A stretch of 64,000 nt of DNA from Aeromonas salmonicida subsp. salmonicida. Lineage in GTDB: Bacteria > Pseudomonadota > Gammaproteobacteria > Enterobacterales > Aeromonadaceae. The notes beneath the pieces were generated by a model, which saw nothing but the letters and a program-made list of their open reading frames with translations, was not told where the DNA came from and searched no databases. Below are positions 61,301 to 64,000 of the stretch, in pieces. A program made the position numbers and the translations under genes. Positions within the stretch are counted from its first letter, which is position 1; every line of letters starts with the position of its first letter. The stretch is from NCBI RefSeq assembly GCF_001643305.1, contig NZ_LSGW01000049.1, positions 1 through 64,000 on the forward strand, in the 5' to 3' direction.

Positions 61301-61940
61301 CCGATGTTGCGTCGTTTGCGTTACCGGTGTAGTACCATTCCCCGCGCGTATTGCTGGTTTTGTCGACCGGATAACCATCACTGACCGACCCCACCTCCAG
61401 CGTCCCGCTGAAAGGATTGGCAGGAGTGCGGTTCTGAATATCCTGCTTGCAGTCGACGATGGTGATGTCATCTTCGTTCTCGCCCGAGATGGTCTCCCAA
61501 TCCCCCTGACGAGGCACCCCATTGCGATAGCTTGAATAGACATAGGTCCAGACTTGGGATTGAAAGTAACCTACAGTGCCAAGAGGAGTCTTGGATGAAG
61601 CACAAGCATTGATACTGTCGCGAAAGCGCCGATTGCTGTTGATGGCTGGCACAGAACCGTCGGTCGAGTAATAGACATAATTACGCGAGTTGCCGGTATC
61701 CGGATCCCGGCTCAACGATGGATAGACAGTGGCAGGATTGTACTTCTCTCGCTCCAGCTCCATGGTTTCTGCCATACTGCCGGAGTTGTCGAAGATGACC
61801 AGCACCTTGGGCCGATAATCCCCCGCTTTCGAGAAGTCATAGATGAACAACTCGGTATCATCCGAGTAGGCATCACCGGCGACGGCAGGCACACTCAGTG
61901 CACACAGGGCCATCAACCACAGTTTTCCATGATGTAGCAT
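58329..61940 (-). CDS. pilY1: PilY1-type pilus tip and assembly protein
   Basis: 1203 aa with a signal peptide (to about 22). The von Willebrand A-like domain has MIDAS DNSGS at 51-55. The C-terminal beta-propeller contains several Asp-rich calcium-binding loops (DANSNGVLKASEGD, DSDGDGRTDR). PilY1 caps the minor pilin complex and controls pilus extension. Homologue of TapY1 in Aeromonas. Cotranscribed with pilV, pilW and pilX. Confidence 0.95.
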   Translation of the reverse strand: MLHHGKLWLMALCALSVPAVAGDAYSDDTELFIYDFSKAGDYRPKVLVIFDNSGSMAETMELEREKYNPATVYPSLSRDPDTGNSRNYVYYSTDGSVPAINSNRRFRDSINACASSKTPLGTVGYFQSQVWTYVYSSYRNGVPRQGDWETISGENEDDITIVDCKQDIQNRTPANPFSGTLEVGSVSDGYPVDKTSNTRGEWYYTGNANDATSGSNTSVTLYTANYIRWYYGPTGYAVESRLRIAKDAVKSVISSTPGVDFGLAIFNTNNSTSTNGGRVVRRILSNDDMVGTITAEQNLLNTVEGLSATTNTPLCETLYEAYRFYGGQPVLYGKQGGTRDKLAEDPEGTYTSPYDKCSNNGYVIYVTDGAPTSDTDADSAVKALMDSLSTDERAAYGSTVGYGSGSAKSYLAAMAGYMKNKDVNTSSPGKQTVTTFTVGFGDEAISGAGNLLAETARRGGGQYYPAVSAEALTQALRSSLLAILRINTSLVSPAITTNNFDRTRSLNNIYYAMFEPDTGPRWKGNLKKLTLSGDGYVADVNGLPAIKADGSILEQAQTYWSSERDGNLVAKGGVQAMLAEKTNRNLYVVNSVASPKRLDVFNKANLVSIAGSADNLASYMQLASSTELDGQIDWTKGLDVDDEDYDGSTTIRPYIVGDPLHSRPLVVNYGCAIPSGQSTCTPDLRILMGTNAGFLHMFKDLGSTVDESWAMIPYELLPKQEALRLNAESADHLYGVDASPVALIKDANSNGVLKASEGDFVWLFFGLRAGGSSYYALDITNPDAPSLKWVINSQTTGFSLLGETWSVPEVAYVPWDASPSNKRLVMVFSGGYDANKSKVGIGSSDSKGMGLYMVDADSGALVFSATPGTGSSTNKQVTGMVDSMPGPVSTLDSDGDGRTDRIYAGDTGGNIWRLDMPSTSTSAWSVFKFASLGSDDVQANDRRFFTQPVVVRTINKQVTKTVISGEDYFSFKERPFDAVLIGSGDRNRPSSESTVQNAYFMLRDYGVVAKNYNTGAPAPITMTDLYDVSVDPLAGVTATNDLLSLRAAITSKSGWKYWLAESGEKSMGAGVVLQGKLYFTSFLPQVQSFEECTIQSIGAMRQYMVDMHYGTSFKYVVDQDGNETPQRYVEVNNKVADDLVIHAGDDSKIRIIGGAPGEEVILKDEGEGVPERCTGEGECSEGADEAEMDMTPKKIYLYEDEPQ

Positions 61941-61951
61941 CGCTGCCGCTC

Positions 61952-62389
61952 CTATTCAGCCTTCTTTAACAATGGCTGTTCGACCCCAACAATCCAGGTC
62001 ATGGGACGTCCCTGTTTCCCGTACGCCTGGCTTGCCTCGAGCTCCACATAACGGCAGGCGGGTATGACGTTCTTGCTGGTTGCGTCAAAGCGTCGCTTGC
62101 ACACGGTTTCACTTCTATATTGCATGATGGCATTACCCATGGAGCCGCTCACTGTTGACGTAGCAGTCGAAACAGAAGGCATTTGAGCAATCTGGGTGGC
62201 GAGCCCTGTTTGCTGCATGGCGCCACCTATGATGCCCTCCACCCTGTGCTCGGCCTGCTGTAACGCTGCCGCCGCCCCACTGGCACGCAGATCCATGCCC
62301 CCAGATTGCATCAACACCACGGCGATCAGTGTCAAAGGAGCCAGGATCACCAGCGCCACTATCAATGCCACGCCACGTGAATGCCTCAT
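61952..62389 (-). CDS. pilX: minor pilin PilX-like
   Basis: 145 aa with the PilX N-terminal hydrophobic segment (RGVALIVALVILAPLTL). No Glu is seen at mature position 5, as often in PilX/GspK-type tip pilins. Overlaps the pilW stop by 4 bp and precedes pilY1 by 11 bp. Confidence 0.88.
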   Translation of the reverse strand: MRHSRGVALIVALVILAPLTLIAVVLMQSGGMDLRASGAAAALQQAEHRVEGIIGGAMQQTGLATQIAQMPSVSTATSTVSGSMGNAIMQYRSETVCKRRFDATSKNVIPACRYVELEASQAYGKQGRPMTWIVGVEQPLLKKAE

Positions 62390-63372
62390 TGCCCACCTCC
62401 CGCCATCATCATGGGATTGCGCAGCACCACAGTGCTTTCCAGAAGCAGGCGGCGAAACCCATCCCCATTTCCGGCCACACTGACATTACCCAGTTGATAG
62501 ACATTGTTATTGGTGTAGCGGCTGGATGCCTGCAGCGAGCGCACCAGCAAAAACACACGGACTGCTATCACCCGCCCTTCACCCCACTCTTGCGAGGTGA
62601 CTGCATCTATGGCAGAAAACTTGTCGATACGACCATCCGGCACATTGCTGGTGTCGACCCCGAACAGCAGCACCATGCGCTCAATACCATCCACCAAGGC
62701 CCCTGATATCAACCAAGAGCCACCATCAGCAGTGAGCATTCGCTTGCGCAGTTCAAAACCACCGCTGCCGTTAGGAGAGAGATAATAGACGTGGTGCTGG
62801 TACTCCCAAATCTGGCGCATCGGCATGGTTGTCTCGGAGGGAGCTGTCTCATTACCTCTGAACAAATGAGCCAGTTGAGTATTGGTAGCCATATAGAAGC
62901 GATTGGCATCCAACCCTCCCATCACCGGATTGCCAATCAGGCGCTTGATGCTGATGACGTCCGTGTTGGCCACGCGAGTAGGGGATGAAATACAGGCAAA
63001 ACCGCTCATGGTGCCTGCCGTGCTGATATGGGCAACCCAGAGTGGGCGCACCGGGAAGAGGCTGGAGGGAAGGCTCCCTTCATTTCGCTCATCCAGACAA
63101 TCATTTGCCACGGTAGCCCCGGAAGACAAGGTCAGCTCATCGCCCACAGTCAAAGCCCCCCCCGTGAAATCCCCCCAGAATCCGGCCCAGCGTAAATCCT
63201 GGGTGATGAGACGCATGGCAATGCGGCCGTTCTCGAGCAGCTCGCTCTGATCAAAGGACTCATTGGTAGTAGAGCGGGAGGCAACAAAAACAGCCAACAC
63301 GCCACCCAGCAAAAAGACGCCGATGACCATGGCGATAAGCCATTCAACCAAAGTAAAACCACGACTGTTCAC
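62386..63372 (-). CDS. pilW: minor pilin PilW-like
   Basis: 328 aa from GTG 63372, which overlaps the pilV stop in GTGA. The prepilin motif RGFTLVEW (mature Glu5) directly follows, so the longer frame to 63429 is not used. Minor pilin of the priming complex with PilV and PilX. Confidence 0.92.
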   Translation of the reverse strand: MNSRGFTLVEWLIAMVIGVFLLGGVLAVFVASRSTTNESFDQSELLENGRIAMRLITQDLRWAGFWGDFTGGALTVGDELTLSSGATVANDCLDERNEGSLPSSLFPVRPLWVAHISTAGTMSGFACISSPTRVANTDVISIKRLIGNPVMGGLDANRFYMATNTQLAHLFRGNETAPSETTMPMRQIWEYQHHVYYLSPNGSGGFELRKRMLTADGGSWLISGALVDGIERMVLLFGVDTSNVPDGRIDKFSAIDAVTSQEWGEGRVIAVRVFLLVRSLQASSRYTNNNVYQLGNVSVAGNGDGFRRLLLESTVVLRNPMMMAGGGQ

Positions 63373-63935
63373 AGGGTGGTCGTCAGAACAAACTGACGCC
63401 TCGTCAAATCCAGACCAGCAATTCCGCAAGAAGCGGTAATGGCGGGGTCAACAGCACCGGCAGCCGCACCATCATGGGACGATTCGCGACCCGCCCAGAA
63501 GATGGAGACGGTCAAGCCATTGTTTGCACCTTTGATAATGCAGCCGGTGGGATTGCGCAGGGTCGTTCCAGCCCCGGATGCCGCACTACCCAGTAGCGAC
63601 TGTCGCCAATAATAAAGGTCAAGCGCCAGCAAATCGGCATTGCTGCAACCGCTCATGGTGCCATTCTCATTGGCACAAGATGGCAAAGATGAGGTGCCGC
63701 CACTGACAATCCAGGTATTGCTGGCCTGAAGCTCCCATGCCCCACGGTTTACCTTGAGACGCTCAACCATGTCATTGGCCAGCCAGCTGGCAATGGTTCT
63801 CTGTCTTGCCTCATAACTGGAAAACTTTGCTTGTACCTGCATGGCAACCAGCCCCAACAGACCAAACGAAAGCACTACTGCCGCTATCATTACTTCCAGC
63901 AGACTGAATCCAGCCAGGCAAGTTAGCCGTCTCAT
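63369..63935 (-). CDS. pilV: minor pilin PilV-like
   Basis: 188 aa from ATG 63935 (GTG 63938 is one codon earlier). Prepilin motif GFSLLEVMIAAVVL with mature Glu5, then a disulfide-rich globular part. Starts within a few bases of the stop of the gene before it, so the operon continues upstream past the window. Confidence 0.92.
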   Translation of the reverse strand: MRRLTCLAGFSLLEVMIAAVVLSFGLLGLVAMQVQAKFSSYEARQRTIASWLANDMVERLKVNRGAWELQASNTWIVSGGTSSLPSCANENGTMSGCSNADLLALDLYYWRQSLLGSAASGAGTTLRNPTGCIIKGANNGLTVSIFWAGRESSHDGAAAGAVDPAITASCGIAGLDLTRRQFVLTTTL

Positions 63936-63938
63936 CAC

Positions 63939-64000
63939 TCAATCCCAACAATCGTTGTTGGTACTGTCGCTGCTATCCAGAGCGCTCCTCGTACCATTTT
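63939..64000 (-). CDS. C-terminal end of an upstream pilin-like gene (partial)
   Basis: A minus-strand frame enters from the window edge and ends in SSDSTNNDCWD before TGA (63939-63941), immediately before the pilV start. A Cys-Trp-Asp end fits a FimU/GspH-type minor pilin, and position in the operon supports this, but only about 20 codons are visible. Confidence 0.4.
   Translation of the reverse strand, partial: NGTRSALDSSDSTNNDCWD

Overview
The window is about 64 kb of gammaproteobacterial chromosome that reads as Aeromonas. The pointers are the GC-rich coding style, a PilY1/minor-pilin locus that includes a TapY2-like gene, and a Lys/Val tRNA cluster directly downstream of tolB-pal-cpoB (the E. 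coli tol/lysT order). I see no IS element, prophage, integron or CRISPR array. It is a core-genome stretch with small strain-level lesions.

Layout. 1-560: five tRNAs (Lys, Val, Lys, Val, Lys) on the minus strand behind a promoter with a GC-rich discriminator. 657-6242: the envelope operon ybgC-tolQRAB-pal-cpoB. 6348-9482: the cytochrome bd oxidase operon cydABX-ybgE. 9483-10416: a long regulatory gap with ArcA- and FNR-like sites and a separate 25-codon reading frame that has its own promoter and terminator. 10417-16160: ruvAB, a chemoreceptor and proS. 16269-18060: a nemR/nemA-like pair with two operator palindromes. 18266-25733: MarR/acetyltransferase, prfC, two diguanylate cyclase genes, an Lrp-type regulator and a truncated EamA exporter. 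25680-30532: viaA-ravA, holD-rimI and a membrane-anchored thioredoxin-like protein. 30718-41348: acyl-CoA synthetase, an exported DUF4432 protein, gshA, an M16 protease, YqaA, a quinone oxidoreductase, a small membrane protein and an unrecognised membrane/coiled-coil/winged-helix protein. 41607-42282: two adjacent secreted acidic paralogues of unknown family. 42334-44324: fpr and the rpsF-rpsR-rplI ribosomal operon. 44562-49887: Fur-box mntH, an alanyl-tRNA editing gene, two EamA exporters, elaA and a Crp/Fnr-type regulator. 49897-55777: rlmB-rnr, a diguanylate cyclase, luxS, a lytic-transglycosylase-like lipoprotein and a P-II gene next to nadE. 57556-64000: type IV pilus minor pilins and PilY1.

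The main unusual signal is gene decay in otherwise normal sequence. Two genes are interrupted by in-frame TAG codons (a MarR-GNAT fusion and a PAS-GGDEF gene). Two carry frameshifts (AlaX-like editing protein and an EamA exporter). One EamA exporter has lost its last membrane helix and ends inside its convergent neighbour. TAG is the normal stop of other genes here (mntH, tolA), so stop-codon recoding is unlikely. A pathogen lineage with many pseudogenes, such as A. salmonicida, would fit, but I cannot prove the species.

Best candidates for something undescribed: (i) the tandem acidic secreted paralogues at 41.6-42.3 kb, divergent from the unrecognised membrane protein at 40.4-41.3 kb; (ii) the 25-codon transcription unit at 10.0-10.4 kb; (iii) a 69-bp degenerate tandem copy of the cpoB translation start and signal-peptide region between pal and cpoB.
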